Origin: Tillus elongatus
Taxonomy: Eukaryota > Arthropoda > Insecta > Coleoptera > Cleridae
Assembly (NCBI GenBank): GCA_964006375.1
Contig: OZ023266.1
Location: forward strand, 65,784,946-65,848,945
Direction: 5' to 3'
DNA length: 64,000 nt
Positions 54,150 to 64,000 of the stretch are shown here, one piece after another; positions within the stretch are counted from its first letter, which is position 1, and each line of letters opens with the position of its first letter. The notes below the pieces were generated by a model, which did not search any database, had not been told where the DNA came from, and was given only the letters and a program-made list of their open reading frames with translations. Both the position numbers and the translations under genes were made by a program.

Positions 54150-55100
54150 CAATCAATCAACAGTGAGTCGAATAGATAAGAAATTTCGAGAAACATCTAG
54201 CGTGGACGACTTGTTAAAAACAGGTCACCGGTCTATAAGTGAAGAAGTGAAATTAAACGTCTTATTGGCAGTGGAAGAAAATCCCCACAGTAGTGTTTGG
54301 CAAATTGGCTGAGACAATGGAATCGATTTCATACGGCACATAAAGTATTAAAAGTTGAAAAACGTCATCAGCTTTTGTAGGAGTTATTCGATGACGATCC
54401 AGACCGAAAGGTGCAGTTTTGTACAACATTAATTGATAAACGTAATGCTAACTGTTTGCAAGTACCGAATACTCTATTTTTGGATAAATCTAGTTTTACA
54501 CTACATGGAGAAGTTAACTGTCAAAACTGCAGATATTGGGCAAAGGGAAATCCAAGATGGATACGACAGAATCACACACAATATCCACAAAAGGTAAATG
54601 TTTGGGCGGAAATTGTTAGGAGTAGGAATATTGGTCCCTACTTTTTTAACGGAACTATAAGTGGACCGCAGGATTTACAATTTTTACAGCAATATTTCAT
54701 TTCCAAGCTATTAAACTTATTTCCTGATGGACACAATACTGGTATGGTGGATTTACCATAACTTGTGATATCGACAAGATGGTGCCCCCGCGCATTATGA
54801 CGTTAACGTTCGACAGTATATGGACCAACAGGTTCACAACAGATGGATCGGCAGGCGTGGTGCAATCGAGTGACCAGCAAGATCACTTGACCTAACTCCG
54901 TTAGATTTTTTTTTCTGTGGGGTCGTTTAAAGTATGTGGTATACAAAAGTAAACCAGATACCATCGACGCATTAAAAACAAAAATTAGAACTGCATCTCT
55001 CAAGAGATTATAAATAGAGTCCAACAAGAATTTGTTGACCGTTTGGGATATTGTCAGGCACAAGAAGGCGGGCATTTCCAACATTTGATTATAAAGGACT
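54150..55100 (+). pseudogene. DD41D-type transposase relic
   Basis: Frames in order: a decayed helix-turn-helix region (KKIPTVVFGKLAETM frame and neighbours), DDPDRKVQFCTTL, then a 116-codon frame with FLDKSSFTLHGEVNCQNCRY (first block FSDES changed to LDKSS, so the aspartate is displaced or lost), WAKGNPRWIRQNHTQYPQKV, NVWAEIVRSRNIGPYFFNGT; after frameshifts RWCPRAL for the second block, MDRQAW for WIGRRG, FFLWGRLKYVVYKSKPDTID and a C-terminus near 55095. Dead copy. Confidence 0.82.
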
Positions 55101-55129
55101 GAACGATGTAATTCCTTATAGGCTTCACT

Positions 55130-55143
55130 TGTCTTAGGTGTTA
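55130..55143 (+). repeat. 14-bp target duplication of SINE S3, left
   Basis: TGTCTTAGGTGTTA, exact match to 55351-55364. Confidence 0.88.
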
Positions 55144-55350
55144 AAAAAGTAAAGGTAAGATGCTTACTGGCAATTAGGCCATTGCTGACCCTTTTTGCTC
55201 ATCTAAACTAACCTACCCTCCACCTTGAGCTCGATCTCAATGACGACAGTGATTTGAAAAATCATCCGCCGCCGGTGAGTTTCGAACCGTCGTCCCCCGA
55301 GTCCGTATTGGAAAGTCTGAATCGACTTTCCCACACGGCCACGGAGGCGC
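55144..55350 (-). mobile_element. tRNA-derived SINE (family S3) with 14-bp target duplication
   Basis: On the minus strand: GCGCCTCCGTGGCCGTGTGG (box A), GACGACGGTTCGAAACTC (box B), a tail of about 110 bases without similarity to S1 or S2, ending in CTTTACTTTTTT. Flanked by TGTCTTAGGTGTTA on both sides. The head looks derived from a tRNA with a long variable region, given the 60-base spacing of the boxes. Confidence 0.82.
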
Positions 55351-55364
55351 TGTCTTAGGTGTTA
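55351..55364 (+). repeat. 14-bp target duplication of SINE S3, right
   Basis: TGTCTTAGGTGTTA. Confidence 0.88.
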
Positions 55365-55479
55365 CTGATAATAAAAATGTTATTACATGCTTACTTTATT
55401 TTATTCCTACAAAAAAATGGTGCTGCTGATTATAGCATTGGATTAGCTTTAAAAAGACGTATCACACTACCCACCATCC

Positions 55480-56200
55480 AATTTCAAAATTTCAAAACGG
55501 TAGGTACCCCTTTAGGAGATATGGGTGAGATTTTTATATCAAAAAATCGGGTTTTGAAAATATAAATCGACCTGTTGTTGATTTTCCATAATAATGGTCA
55601 CTATCAATTTTATTGATTTTATGCGTTACTTTATAGACACAGTGTACATAAGGTTATGGCTGTATTAGTTTTACAATCTTCGTTTAAAAATCGCCAATTT
55701 TGATGTTTTAAATAGTCACTTTGACGTTTTTTAGAATAAAAACCATAAAAGTATTTTTTGGTACTTCCAAACCTTTCTGCATTAAACCAACTTAACCTTT
55801 ATCTGTAAGTTTAAAATTTAATACATTTTCTTGAACCTATGGATCTTAATTTTGTCGTGTGTTATACGTTACATAGGGACAACCTACCAAATTTATTAAA
55901 ATGGCTGCGTTACTTCCAAAGATATAAAAAATTTTCCAAAACGAAATCCAATTTTTTTGGATATTTTTCTGACTACCAAACTTATCAAAGCCATTCACTT
56001 AGGGAACACTCGTGCCAAGTTTCATAAACATCGGTATATTATTTTGGGTGATTCTGGTGATATAAATATTTATGACGGACCACTAAAAAGCGTCCCAGGT
56101 GTCTCGTTCGCGTTCATTTCAAGACATTTTTTCAAAAGTCGCGATCTCGTCTTCAGTAAACATTCTTGCTACGAAAATCCGCTAAAAATTGTTAAACTTA
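55480..56200 (+). repeat. Old relative of repeat A without a (TA)n array
   Basis: Shares the order and wording of repeat A parts 3 and 5 at lower identity: CACTTTGACGTTTT, AAAATGGCTGCGTTACTTCC, GACTACCAAACTTATCAAAG, CGTTCATTTCAAGACATTTTTTC. At the array site it reads only GATATAAATATTTATGAC. Confidence 0.6.
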
Positions 56201-57243
56201 TTTCGATTTGATAACTAAATTAATGCCGCATTTATGGCAGTTGTAATGAGAGGATTATGAATGCGACAAGTTAACATGGTCTGTTGACTGTGATGATGAA
56301 CCATTATAAACGTCAATACGAGAGAAAATGGCACCAAAAATATTTTGCCGAGAAGACCAATTATCACAGATTATATTTGCTAAACGTCTTTTAAGTCGGG
56401 GTGATATTTACATATTAGGCCGATTGATTCATCTAATTATAATTCAATGTTACGATAACTTTAACAAGACTCTAATATATTTCAATATGGGTAATGTTTC
56501 GGGTGATATACACCAAAATAATCAAATAAAGAAGTAAAGGTAAAATAACTATCTCCAGTTTGAAGGAAGAGCTTAGACTTAATTTGATTTGGACAAATTA
56601 TTTCTTGTATTCAGTCGCAATCCCTCTTAAGTCTGCCTCTAAAACTAGCAAGTTGTTTCATTTAAAGAAAGTAAAGGGGGATCGAGACTGGAGTTAGGAC
56701 TTGAGTGACTAACGAATTAATTACGATACGACTGTCCTCTTTGACCTTTGTAACCCTTAGAGACGTACGAGTGGGTAAAACAAGTTCTCTGTATTCATTC
56801 CAAGTTAACAAATTGGATTCAACCGCATTTCAGTAAGTTTATGAAATATTCGAAAATCAGAAATATAATAATCAAAGAAAACGAAAGGAGACTATTACGT
56901 TTTAACAGAAATGATGTATTCTTTGAGGTTATTTGTAATTTTTAATACTTAAAGCTAATGATTTCCTTTGCCTTTGAGAAATAATCAAACGGAGTAGGTT
57001 TTCTGTTGTCAGATTATTTTTTTTAATTCAGTTTTTAGTTAAGAGACATGGAAATAGATTTCTACGTATCTGATAGTCTTGACTCACCAAACATACAAAA
57101 TTTTAAGAAGGTAATCCAATTTTCATTCCCCCTCAAGTCGATTTTTTTCTACGAAAATTTGCTTATCAGGGCAGATATTAAGTTTAAAAAACAATTTGGG
57201 CATTTATTTTGACGTGTGTTACTCTCTTCCATTTTTTTAATTT
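56201..57243. other. AT-rich, nothing recognised
   Basis: Short frames only (for example 56328-56537, no domain seen). Confidence 0.5.
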
Positions 57244-57495
57244 GTGGCTTCCTCTAAGTTGGGCAATAACGATCGTAAATGTGTATTTTTGCAAAATTCT
57301 TCTAATCCAACCTCGACAAAGTCTCAACACTTTATATGCACAATGGTACGCCTGATTGAAAAATCTGAGCGAGAAATATGGGGTACTATTCAAAATAAAA
57401 ATGTCGACTATCGACAGCGGAGCAAAAAAGACTTGGTCACAGCAAAATACAAATACGTAAAAATTTGTCCAACAAATTTTATTTTCATCTTTTGA
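57244..57495 (+). other. 83-codon frame, faint MADF-like text
   Basis: The frame contains FICTMVRLIEKSEREIWGTI then NVDYRQRSKKD. The spacing of FI, LIE, IW and YRxRxKKD recalls the N-terminal half of MADF DNA-binding domains, which start with a similar helix and a YKDR-like turn. The second half does not fit. It could be a fragment of a host or element gene. Weak. Confidence 0.2.
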
Positions 57496-57519
57496 CAGTT
57501 CAACGACAAAAATTGTATA

Positions 57520-57903
57520 CATTAATTATGGGGTGTCTTGGACTACATCTTGAAAAATATTTATAAAACCACAGGGTGGACCATAACTCGTTGATAAGTC
57601 GTTTGTGATACAGATTTTCTTTCGAATCGAAATATAATGCATGTTTGTAAGAAAATAAATTGGGGACGCAGCAAGTGCGTTATTGTAATGAATTTTCATT
57701 AAATGCTTCAAATTTTAATGGCTCAATTTTTGTACATTTTCCAACAATAAAGTTATTTTGACGAAACACGGCACATTGTTTCTACTATATAGGTTATACT
57801 GGTAACTAAATTTGATGCCTGCTTTCTTCATAAAACACACATATTTGCTATTAAAAAACATTTTAATGAAAATTCACTACCATAACGCACTTGCTGCGTC
57901 CAG
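57520..57903 (-). repeat. Repeat A left part, inverted partial copy
   Basis: On the minus strand: CTGGACGCAGCAAGTGCG (57903), the module ending CGCACTTGCTGCGTCCCC (57662), then TTTCTTACAAACATGC and CAAGACACCCCATAATTAAT. It stops at about 57520, before the array region. The 241-bp module here has clean inverted ends of about 38 bases. Confidence 0.85.
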
Positions 57904-58479
57904 ACTTTTTTTAGGAAACGCACAGTTAAGCCACATGGTATGACTATAGGAAGGCGCTTGTAGTTATTAAAATGAATCCAAACTAACCAATTTGTCTAGA
58001 TTTCTTTGAGATTACTTAAAAATGATTTTGAATCAAAAGTAAACTTTGATCCCATGCGTCACTGTTCTATGAAAATTCTGAGCAAGGTTTGAAGTCAACA
58101 AAACAAATGTATAATGTATATATTACCAATGAAACAAGCCAACGTACGTCTACAGATTAAAAATAAAAATAAAATAAGACATACAATCATATACTAATTA
58201 AGGATTTTTTTCCTTAAATAACACTTAAAAGCAAAACTAAACAAAAATAAATATGAAACACAAAAGAAAGTTCAAGAGAAAAAATGCAGAATACAGATGT
58301 AAATCGACATTGCTTTTTAGAAACATCTGGTGCACAAGGTTTTTGCTATGGTAACTAACGTACTGCAATAAAGTGCATATTACTAAAAAAATCATAGTTT
58401 AGTGGTAGAGTATATGTAGAAATCGTCCACAGAGTAACATGTCTTGTTTAGGAGAATTGTTTTCACTCTCTTCTTAAAA
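57904..58479. other. AT-rich, nothing recognised
   Basis: Non-coding; possibly the 3' untranslated region of the LINE on the minus strand. Confidence 0.4.
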
Positions 58480-59690
58480 GCTAATAAAGTTTCTACATTC
58501 CGTACATCTTCTGGCAGTGCATTAAACAACTTACAGTCATTGTAGAACAGTAACTTTTGGTACAGAGTTGTGCAATGTTTCTCAGTTTGCAGTTAATTTT
58601 TACCTCTTGTGGTATAGATATATCCAACTGCATTGCGTGTGAATTTGCTCTTGTTTTCAAAAACATGAGCTAGCACTTCCAGGATGTGGATCCTGGGGAG
58701 TGCAAGGACGTCCCATTCCTTAAAAGTGTTTCTCCAAGTGTGTATATGCGGGATATTGAATATGATCTTCATCACTTGTTTTTGTTGTTTAAAAACTCGA
58801 TTTATTTCACTCGCTAATGCCCATTGTATAATACAAAACCTTAGTTGTGAGCATAAACACGCATAATATAGTGACAACAGAGTAGAGGTACTGCATCTTT
58901 GAGTTAGTGTTCTTATTGCATACGAAATGGATGAGATACGCGAGCAGAGTTCATCAATGTGAACATTCCAATTTAACTCAATATCGATCTGAAGTCGCAG
59001 TAATTTCGTAGAGGTCTGCAGAGTTACGGTTTGACCATCAAGTTTTACATCTTGTCGAATATATTTTTTTTTGAGGACTTAAAAAGCACGCATGCTGTCT
59101 TATGCTTATCAAGTGTAAGTTTGTTTTTACCCAATTGGTAAGCCTTGTAAATTTTTTGACAGCATCCGCCACAATGTCCTGAACATTATGTCTACCCACC
59201 AGAATGTTGGCATCATCAGCATAGGAGGTCCATGACCGCCCTTTTTTTGTTTGGATTGATGTTGTTTTCAGATTAATGCGCTAGGTACTTACTGAAGTAG
59301 GCTGCTGGCATAAATAATGTTCAACGTAGGTCCAATAACTGTTCGCTGTGGCACTCCAACCATCACTCCGGAAGTCCTAGATGAGTAGGTACTGGTAGAA
59401 TTAGATATTACAACTCTTTATGTTCTGTCTGTAAGGTAGCTAACAGTCCAATGCAGTACCTATAACTCCATACTTTAACAGTGAACTTATAAGTGACTCA
59501 TGATTTACACAGTCAAAGGCCTTCGAGAAGTCCACAAGAACTCCCAAAGCTATCTGTTTTTTGTCAATGTGTTCGACAATTTGCTCCACAAATTCAACAA
59601 TTGCAGTTTCAGTGTTTTGTGCTTGCCGAAATCCATGTTGATATGACGAAAGAAGTTTATTCTCGGTGTTTATTATTGAACCTTTAAGGT
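58480..59690 (-). pseudogene. LINE reverse transcriptase, 3' half, decayed
   Basis: From 59690 on the minus strand: KLLSSYQHGFRQAQNTETAI, LGVLVDFSKAFDCVNHESLI (motif A kept), VGVPQRTVIGPTLNIIYA, SYADDANILVGRHNVQDIVA (active site kept), LTNWVKTNLH, and a C-terminal domain with EINRVFKQQKQVMKIIFNIP and HIHTWRNTFKEWDVLALPRI ending at about 58590. Stops and frameshifts throughout. The finger region and endonuclease that should precede it are found at 61076-62070, beyond a BEL/Pao insertion. Confidence 0.85.
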
Positions 59691-61075
59691 ATCAGGTAGC
59701 CGGCCGATGCATTTGAAGTATCAGGTAGCCGACCGAGACAGGTAGTGGTCCCTCTTACTTTAAAGAAAGTCGATTTCAGTCCGCTAGGCACTGGATATTG
59801 TCAACTGCAAACCCGAAGAAACAACATCTCTCGCCAGGTTTGGTCGCTGGTATGTGCGAGCTTGTAACGTGTGATAATAAAATGTAAATATACTCACATT
59901 CTACACATTGCGTGTTTATAACTCTATTATAACCCTAACACATTGCGTGTTTATCAAAAAGTGCATCCCAAGGTGATTGACATCGTTTCTAATTGAAAGA
60001 GAATCACCATCTACCGCAAAATTGGTCCTTCGAGCCGGATATAAAGTGCGAAAGTGATTGTTACCTTTTAAACGGTTTTTTCATTCGGATAGTGCATCCG
60101 CATACAAATTATACCAAGAAACAAAAAACCGCCAGTGTCTCCAGGCAGAGAAGTCCACATCAATCAGATTCTTCCAAGGGCGGCGGCAACAACGCAGCAG
60201 TCTCCACAAGCAAGCCAAGGATCTAAAGTAAAGGTAAGGTGCACCGCCTTTATATGCGTTTCCACTTGATGTAAACTTACAATTGTTCGTTTAGTTAATT
60301 ATTTTTCACAGCGGTGTGCTTGTCAGACAACCCCCATATTTACATTTTTTTAATATATTTTTTGCACATCATTTCGTATTAGACTGCGTAATCTACTAAT
60401 AATCGCAATACTTGAAATTAGTGAAAAATTGAATCACATTTAATATTATTATTCGTTGCATTTTCTTACATTACGTAATAAAAAAATCATTTATATCACA
60501 CGATTCCTGGTCATCAATTGAAAATTGAATAAATCTAATATTTTCATTCGTTAAAAAAATGGCAGAGTTAAAATCTATTAAATATTCTGCGTGGTCAACT
60601 TAGTCGCTTCGAAAAATACGTAAGTGCTATTAATGAAACCGAGTTCGAAGATTCTGAAGAGCTTACAGAACGGGTTGAAATAATGCAAGGCTACTTTGCC
60701 GAATTTAATAACGTGCAAGACAAAATAGAGGAGCACGAATTAGATAACTATGAAGAACACGAGTCCGACCGTCAAGATTTTGAGGACAGGCATTTAAAAT
60801 GTGTATGTTTAGCAAAAAATTCTTAAAACGGCAATTAGCGAGCAATCAAACGGTAGTTTCATGTTCTAATAGCGGTCCCTCTGAACCTATAGCCTTAACG
60901 AGTAGCATTTTGAACACTAAATTACCGCAATTAAAACTGCCAGAATTTTCCGGGTCTTATGATAAATGGACACAATTTCATGACATCTTCACTGCGTTAA
61001 TTCATACTAATAGAACACTAAGCGCTATTCAGAAATTTTATTATTTACAAGGATGCCTCAAGCTTAAGCAATAAA
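59691..61075 (+). mobile_element. BEL/Pao LTR-retrotransposon 5' part with gag relic
   Basis: From about 59691 a likely LTR end (AATAAAATGTAAATATACTC, then a doubled CACATTGCGTGTTTAT) is followed by TTGGTCCTTCGAGCCGG at 60023, which I associate with BEL/Pao leaders. An ATG at 60559 opens a gag-like frame: after a frameshift, RGQLSRFEKYVSAINETEFE and EFNNVQDKIEEHELDNYEEH. A second shift leads to LPQLKLPEFSGSYDKWTQFH and QKFYYLQGCLKL, the DUF1759-type gag signature. The element stops at about 61075; protease, reverse transcriptase and integrase are absent. It sits inside the LINE. Confidence 0.75.
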
Positions 61076-62070
61076 CTTGACACCTATTTATTGTATTTAT
61101 TGCGTTCAGAACATCCTCTTGTGTAATAGGTGAGAATTTGAATTGGCTGTTCACTTGCGGTATTATCTCCTCGACAAATGATATATCTACTGCGGCAGGC
61201 AGATGAGCAGTTGCATTTGGAGCAGCCGTCTAGGAGAAATTGTCAACCGGGTCTGGAAAGTCCGCGCTTATGGAAGCGCATTCAGTTTAGCATTTTAGGT
61301 TTCTCCCTGTTAGTTTGCTAATGATCCTCCCCATAGTTTTTCTCTTTATGTTGCTGCTGATAATAACTTTATCGAGTTCGGCTTTCCCTACATCTGCGAT
61401 AAGTTGTATATACTGTGCAGTTACTGTTTTGAACATAGATTTAAATACGGAAGAGGTTGGGAAAACTCAACCATATACTACGACGACATGTTTCATCAAC
61501 TTCTGTCTTTACAGAAGCTCTACGGTTCTTACTATTCTAATTTTCCTAATTGATAAATATGCATTGCAATGGTTGCTGAGCGTTGGTAGGAAATTGTTAT
61601 AAACATCTTCAGGGGAGCTCTCTTGGGGTACGTTTGTCCATGTCTCGTGTTTAAGCAAACTTATAAAAGTGACTATACTAGCCTCACTAATTATGCATGG
61701 TGGTCCGTCTGCACTGCACTTGTCACTTTGAATCCATATGAACACTGCATGATGATCACCAAGGAATGTTTTCAAAGTGTTGCCTGAGCATTTAGGTCTT
61801 TTCACTCACAAGGAAATTGAAATGGATATAGGCGATGTGGGCGTCACACATGTAGGTCCATGTACGTTGAGTTTCATGACAGAACTGCCGAGGATGTCGC
61901 GAAGCAGTCTATAAGCAATACTATCTACAAGCACATTAACATTAAAGTCGCCTCCGATTACAAGTTGAGAGTACCAGCTCATTGAGTTTATGAATAGAAT
62001 GAATTGTTTGGAGGATATTATCTACTGCACTCAAATACGCTTCAACACTTTCCATATTATTGTTGTCTTT
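61076..62070 (-). pseudogene. LINE endonuclease domain and start of reverse transcriptase
   Basis: From about 62070 on the minus strand: LVIGGDFNVNVLVDSIAYRL, PTCVTPTSPIS, GDHHAVF (the catalytic SDH motif as GDH), then the linker to LPAAVDISFVEEIIPQVNSQ and FKFSPITQEDVLNAINTINR just before 61080. This is the N-terminal half of the LINE that continues at 59690. About 90 residues of the finger region are missing between the two, so the interruption also removed sequence. Frameshifts present. Confidence 0.72.
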
Positions 62071-62081
62071 AATTATTAACT
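62071..62081 (+). repeat. 11-bp target duplication of SINE S1, left
   Basis: AATTATTAACT, exact match to 62440-62450. Confidence 0.85.
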
Positions 62082-62439
62082 AGAACCTCGGTGGTTCAGG
62101 GGTAAGAACGTGTGCCTCTGAACCGAAGGCTACTGGGTTCGATCCCAGAGTACTCCTTTCACTTTTTCAGTACAAACTGTAAAATTAACATCAACCGAGG
62201 TTCTGGCATTGTATTTGGGCAAGTTGAATGTCTGCACGTTCCGCCCTTCGGAGGGGGCGTAAAGCCGTCGATCCCGTATCCATGCGATGTTAGGCACCTT
62301 AAAGATCCCTACCCTCCTTACAGAAAGGCAGGGGTTCGGCAGAATTTCCAGGATAGTGAGGTGAAACTGCTCCCTGGCGTCGGTGATTGGCCATAGTCGC
62401 GGAAATAGGCCGACGTTAAAAGAAACAAAACGCACAAAC
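62082..62439 (+). mobile_element. tRNA-derived SINE (family S1) with 11-bp target duplication
   Basis: The best full copy: ACCTCGGTGGTTCAGGGGTA (box A with one change), GGGTTCGATCCCAGAG (box B, perfect), then GAGGTTCTGGCATTGTATTT, a hairpin-forming CGCCCTTCGGAGGGGGCG, GTCGATCCCG, CACCTTAAAGATCCCTACCC, and a 3' part GGCGTCGGTGATTGGCCATA. Inserted in or beside a LINE relic. The central part resembles conserved SINE core domains known across animals (Nin-DC type comes to mind); not verified. Frames across it are spurious. Confidence 0.9.
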
Positions 62440-62450
62440 AATTATTAACT

Positions 62451-62644
62451 TGAGATTACATACTGTTTAAAGCTTAACAAAACACTCTGTTTAAATAGGG
62501 AGCCATAAAAGGATAAGCGAATGTGGGTATTCATTTTATCAAAGATTTTTATAATATGGCTTTTAGGTTTTTTGGAACCGATGCACTCTTGTCACTTGTT
62601 TCACGGAACAGAGACATAATGCTACTTTTTTACACTGACTAATG
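62451..62644. other. Nothing recognised
   Basis: Short non-coding stretch. Confidence 0.4.
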
Positions 62645-62695
62645 CAGGGGCGGCTCCTCAATAAGTGCGACCGTGCGCGCGCACTGCCCCTGCCG
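62645..62695. repeat. hAT-like terminal motif with hairpin
   Basis: CAGGGGCGGCTCCTC begins at 62645 and GCACTGCCCCTG ends at 62692. CAGGGGC...GCCCCTG can fold, and such CAGGGGCGG ends are typical of hAT-type transposons. Only one end was found, so this is a fragment. Confidence 0.4.
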
Positions 62696-62839
62696 TGAAA
62701 AAAACAATATTTTTGCTATGCTATATTTTAATAAATTTTGATCTACTTTTTTACCTCCTGCATTCAACAAACAAAATTAGTATATCGAGGATCGCGGAGA
62801 GTCGGCAGCCATTAATACAGAAGACAGAATCAGAATAGT

Positions 62840-63421
62840 ATAGTGTTAATCATTGCAGACGTTATATACATCCATATCCATATAAAGTAGGCGGGCGGCG
62901 GTGTGTATTTTACGGCGCTCTCAGGCAATGCGATACTTCAGTGCGAAATGATCGCCGAATCTTGATGATCTTCGTCTAAAACGACCGAATGGGCAATCTG
63001 TTGTGCGCTATAAAATTACACACTTCCAGGTTGTACTTGAGTTTCGGCAGAGCGTGTGCACCTACTACGTAGTAATCTTCGTCTTCGCGAGTTACAGCAC
63101 CCTGTATAATGCTATACTGATATCTCGTGTCAGTAGAGTAATAGGATCGAAGCAGTCGTTCAACGCGGAAGTACTGAAACCGCTGAATAATCATAGTCAT
63201 CATAATTATTTAGTTTAAGTTGTTTTATTTTATAATGTTAGCTAAGCATATTTGACTTTATATATACAAGTAAGAGACAATATTATGTTAGAATTTATTA
63301 CGAGTGTTTCAACATTAAACATCGTGTATTTCTCCTTTGTTTTAGAATTATAATTAAACTTGTTGTAATTTCGAAATAAAGTTTTTTTTGTTTTGAAGTG
63401 CCAAAAGGGCACTATCCAAAC
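62840..63421 (+). mobile_element. Probable LTR of a gypsy/errantivirus-like element
   Basis: The sequence directly before the primer-binding site has LTR features: a TATATA box near 63258, a polyadenylation signal AATAAA at 63375, then a T-rich stretch ending AACTGG. The 5' limit is a guess because the partner LTR lies outside the window. AGTGTTAATCATTG near 62843 is one candidate start. Confidence 0.45.
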
Positions 63422-63432
63422 TGGCGCAGTCG
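63422..63432 (+). promoter_or_regulatory. Primer-binding site, tRNA-Ser type
   Basis: TGGCGCAGTCG, the form used by insect 17.6/297-type errantiviruses from memory, placed directly after the LTR. Confidence 0.6.
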
Positions 63433-63539
63433 TTAGTATAGGTTTAAGTGTATTTTTGACAAAAATCGCAAAGCTACACTTCGATTTTTATCATTAAAAA
63501 CCTGCAACCTACAAAATTTAAAGTGACCAACATCGTCAA

Positions 63540-63705
63540 CGAGGAAGGACATCATCGCCAACCTCAACAGCAGAAGCCACCACTAGCATAAGACAACACA
63601 GCCACAAAAGGAAGGACATCATCGCCAACCTCGAAGGGCCAAGTCAAGTATAGATAGAAGTGACCAAAAATCGTCAGCGAAGAAGGACAACATTGCCGAC
63701 TTCAT
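63540..63705 (+). repeat. Leader direct repeats
   Basis: GAAGGACATCATCGCCAACC occurs near 63544 and 63610, with a diverged third copy (GAAGGACAACATTGCCGAC) near 63681, between the primer-binding site and the env-like frame. Confidence 0.85.
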
Positions 63706-63715
63706 AATTAAGCAT

Positions 63716-64000
63716 ATGGAAAAATTATTGTCAATCCTCTTCCTCACCCATGTCCTTGGACAGGTAGAGTTTAACAGACTGAATGACAACCCTGGACTGC
63801 TACCCCTAAAAATAGGAACTATGCAAAACGCAATCGATAAATGGACATTGATTAGAACGATTGAACTACAACCACTTTTACAAGACTTTAACTTTTTACA
63901 AAACACATCCTATCACCTGAACATCTCTATACAAAACTCCCCTTATAATGAATCCTATTATGAAGAACTACGAAACTCTCAAAATGTGTTATTCCATGAA
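63716..64000 (+). CDS. Env-like frame of a gypsy/errantivirus-type element, partial
   Basis: An open frame from ATG 63716 that runs off the window after 95 codons with no stop. It starts with a hydrophobic segment of about 16 residues that fits a signal peptide, followed by DNPGLLPLKIG and KWTLIRTIELQPLL, a pattern I associate with the N-terminus of insect errantivirus envelope proteins, and then N-glycosylation-like sites (NTS, NIS, NES). The envelope would be a membrane glycoprotein. The odd feature is its place: about 285 bases after the primer-binding site, where gag should be. Alternative: a different secreted or gag-like product; the call rests on context and short motifs. Confidence 0.5.
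   Translation, partial: MEKLLSILFLTHVLGQVEFNRLNDNPGLLPLKIGTMQNAIDKWTLIRTIELQPLLQDFNFLQNTSYHLNISIQNSPYNESYYEELRNSQNVLFHE

Noticed and set aside
62112..62441. 94 and 103 codon frames on both strands
   Set aside because: They fall within SINE S1, whose other copies (12750-12956, 36900-37085) give related spurious peptides.

Overview
The window reads as AT-rich intergenic (or very large intronic) DNA of an arthropod, most likely an insect. The evidence is indirect: insect-type Tc1/mariner, LINE, BEL/Pao and gypsy/errantivirus-like relics, a piece of arthropod-like 28S rRNA, tRNA-derived SINEs, and no operon structure or dense coding. I found no complete host gene. Two or three short stretches bounded by splice-like signals (near 19.0, 19.3 and 41.2 kb) are the only host-exon candidates, and they are weak. 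The only long intact coding gene is the transposase at 15173-16261.

Layout. 0-1.6 kb: diverged hammerhead-ribozyme repeat units on both sides of an R1-type LINE tail. 2.05-4.08 kb: a TA-target element with perfect 12-bp inverted ends. 10.8-12.3 kb: transposase and LINE relics, then a SINE. 14.6-16.66 kb: a structurally complete DD41D Tc1/mariner transposon with 340-bp inverted ends, inserted in a (TA)n array. 16.75-18.9 kb: a Penelope-type endonuclease relic and a foldback element. 21.1-24.4 kb: a LINE split by a composite of inverted and tandem hammerhead-ribozyme units; the composite has a perfect 12-bp target duplication and is itself hit by a younger LINE. 24.6-32.3 kb: transposase and LINE fragments bounded by (TA)n arrays. 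32.4-39.65 kb: three direct copies of a compound repeat ('repeat A') that carries its own (TA)n array; one copy has a SINE insertion and a 4-unit 275-bp tandem array. 42.5-49.99 kb: transposase relic, Penelope GIY-YIG relics, and a tail-to-tail pair of related LINEs. 52.15-53.9 kb: gypsy integrase tail and a 28S rRNA pseudogene. 54.15-62.4 kb: transposase relic, SINEs, and a LINE split by a BEL/Pao element. 62.8-64 kb: an LTR, a tRNA-Ser-type primer-binding site and the start of an env-like frame running off the window.

Two themes tie the window together. First, hammerhead ribozymes: at least five recognisable copies, one with all core residues, a GUC cleavage site and paired stems, in units that moved as a retroelement (target duplication). 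Penelope-type endonuclease relics elsewhere in the window suggest the likely mobilising family. Second, (TA)n: about 25 arrays of roughly 40-220 bp. Some host TA-specific transposons, some lie inside repeat A, and several sit exactly at the broken ends of elements, as if arrays act as landing pads and recombination joints.

All identifications come from reading the sequence and from memory of the families; no searches or folding programs were run. Boundaries of decayed repeats are approximate to tens of bases.
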